Origin: Zoroaster sp. YZ-2022
Lineage: Eukaryota; Echinodermata; Asteroidea; Forcipulatida; Zoroasteridae
Assembly (NCBI GenBank): GCA_029582265.1
Contig: CM055828.1
Coordinates: forward strand, 17,433,430-17,497,429
Length of the DNA stretch: 64,000 bases
Direction of reading: 5' to 3'
The notes below the pieces were generated by a model. It had not been told where the DNA came from and ran no database searches. It worked only from the letters and a program-made list of their open reading frames with translations. Of the stretch, positions 63,565-64,000 are shown one piece after another. Numbering within the stretch: the stretch's first letter is position 1; each line of letters opens with the position of its first letter. The position numbers and the translations under genes were made by a program.

Positions 63565-64000
63565 ATGGTATCTATAGCGATGATGGTTGGAGGTGCGGTA
63601 ATTAACGCGTTAGCATTTACAGGAAGTAATGCTCTATTTAGTAATTTGCGTAGCAGCGACGCATCGCAAGAACGCAAAAGACACGATTTAGCGTTGGAAC
63701 ATCTTTCGAAAGCTAGAGATGAATTTAGTAAAAAGCGATTAAAATATCTAGATTATTTAAACGAAAAAATACAAAAAGAATCAAATGCCGCGAGTTCAGT
63801 TTTACCACCTCCACCAATTCCACCTAGTGGTGGTGGTGCAAGCGAGTGGATACAAAAAACGTTAAAAAACTTTGCAAATATGTTAGCTAAACTAGGAGCG
63901 AAAGCTTTAGCCGCTTTACCAGCCATTATCGGATCGATTATAAGTTGGTTATTTAAAACGGCTTCTAGCGTAGTAGCATACGCGGCTCAACATTTATGGT
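63565..64000 (+). CDS. Conserved Polinton-like element protein, partial (runs off window)
   Basis: Open from ATG 63565 to the window edge, 145 codons. It starts MVSIAMMVGGAVINALAFTG, a hydrophobic, Gly-rich segment. A charged coiled-coil-like stretch follows (RKRHDLALEHLSKARDEF, KKRLKYLDYLNEKIQKE), then a proline/glycine hinge (LPPPPIPPSGGGA), and a second amphipathic or hydrophobic region (NMLAKLGAKALAALPAIIG, SIISWLF). I recall similar proteins beside the capsid genes of invertebrate Polintons, but no function is assigned. The second half could be membrane-active. Confidence 0.65.
   Translation, partial: MVSIAMMVGGAVINALAFTGSNALFSNLRSSDASQERKRHDLALEHLSKARDEFSKKRLKYLDYLNEKIQKESNAASSVLPPPPIPPSGGGASEWIQKTLKNFANMLAKLGAKALAALPAIIGSIISWLFKTASSVVAYAAQHLW

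Larger units (their letters stand above)
54700..64000. mobile_element. Polinton/Maverick (adintovirus-like) element, right end off window
   Basis: A gene set diagnostic of Polintons: protein-primed family B DNA polymerase (plus, 55110-58703); retrovirus-like integrase (minus, 58751-59728); four small conserved genes, FtsK/HerA-type packaging ATPase and hexon-like major capsid protein (minus, 59730-63468); and another gene (plus, 63565 onward). The left limit is not certain because the partner terminal repeat is outside the window. Codon use is AT-rich with many TTA and AAA codons, unlike TFIP11. Most large genes are frame-broken, so this is an old integrated copy. It appears to sit in an intron of the gene with exons at 53711 and 54166. 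Confidence 0.85.

Overview
The window is nuclear DNA of a metazoan. It has spliced genes, tRNA-derived SINEs, LINE, LTR, DNA-transposon and Polinton remnants, satellites, and a 500-base run of N (36845-37344) that is a scaffold gap. A marine invertebrate, possibly a deuterostome, fits the repeat types, but I cannot name the species.

Host genes. On the minus strand, nine exons between 26597 and 451 encode the first ~600 residues of the spliceosome-disassembly factor TFIP11 (TIP_N region, G-patch, GCFC-like region). Every splice site and phase I checked agrees, and the C-terminus lies off the left edge. On the plus strand, six candidate exons (42256-45714) give an acidic, repeat-rich, coiled-coil protein with a BEN-like C-terminus. 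Two further plus-strand exons (53711-53769, 54166-54261) belong to an unrecognised gene that continues to the right.

Left part, 1-26.6 kb (TFIP11 introns). The introns are full of elements that start TTAA-CCCT and end AGGG-TTAA, as piggyBac-type elements do. They share only short termini, and their interiors differ widely. One contains a 2.3 kb minisatellite (44-bp unit) with a 23-unit higher-order period. Another sits beside a duplicated copy of its own empty target. Also present are tRNA-derived SINEs, an antisense APE-type LINE (17.6-20.8 kb), a hAT-like element with a zinc-finger remnant (24.1-25.7 kb) and a hammerhead-like motif.

Middle, 27-42 kb. Two inverted ~250-bp arms (27.18 and 31.3 kb) enclose diverged satellite monomers and tRNA-like sequences. 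A ~5 kb array of a 243-bp satellite then runs into the gap. The next ~4.5 kb shows no gene I can support.

Right part, 46-64 kb. A Ty3/gypsy-type element (LTR, tRNA-Leu primer site, gag, protease) is cut at 49.23 kb by a 4,366-bp element. That element has ~165-bp terminal inverted repeats, a candidate ATTA target duplication and a tyrosine-recombinase gene. This combination is unusual, because Cryptons normally lack terminal inverted repeats. From about 54.7 kb to the window end lies a decayed Polinton/Maverick (adintovirus-like) element: protein-primed DNA polymerase on plus; integrase, small membrane proteins, packaging ATPase and major capsid protein on minus; and a further conserved gene running off the right edge. 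Most of its large genes carry frame breaks.
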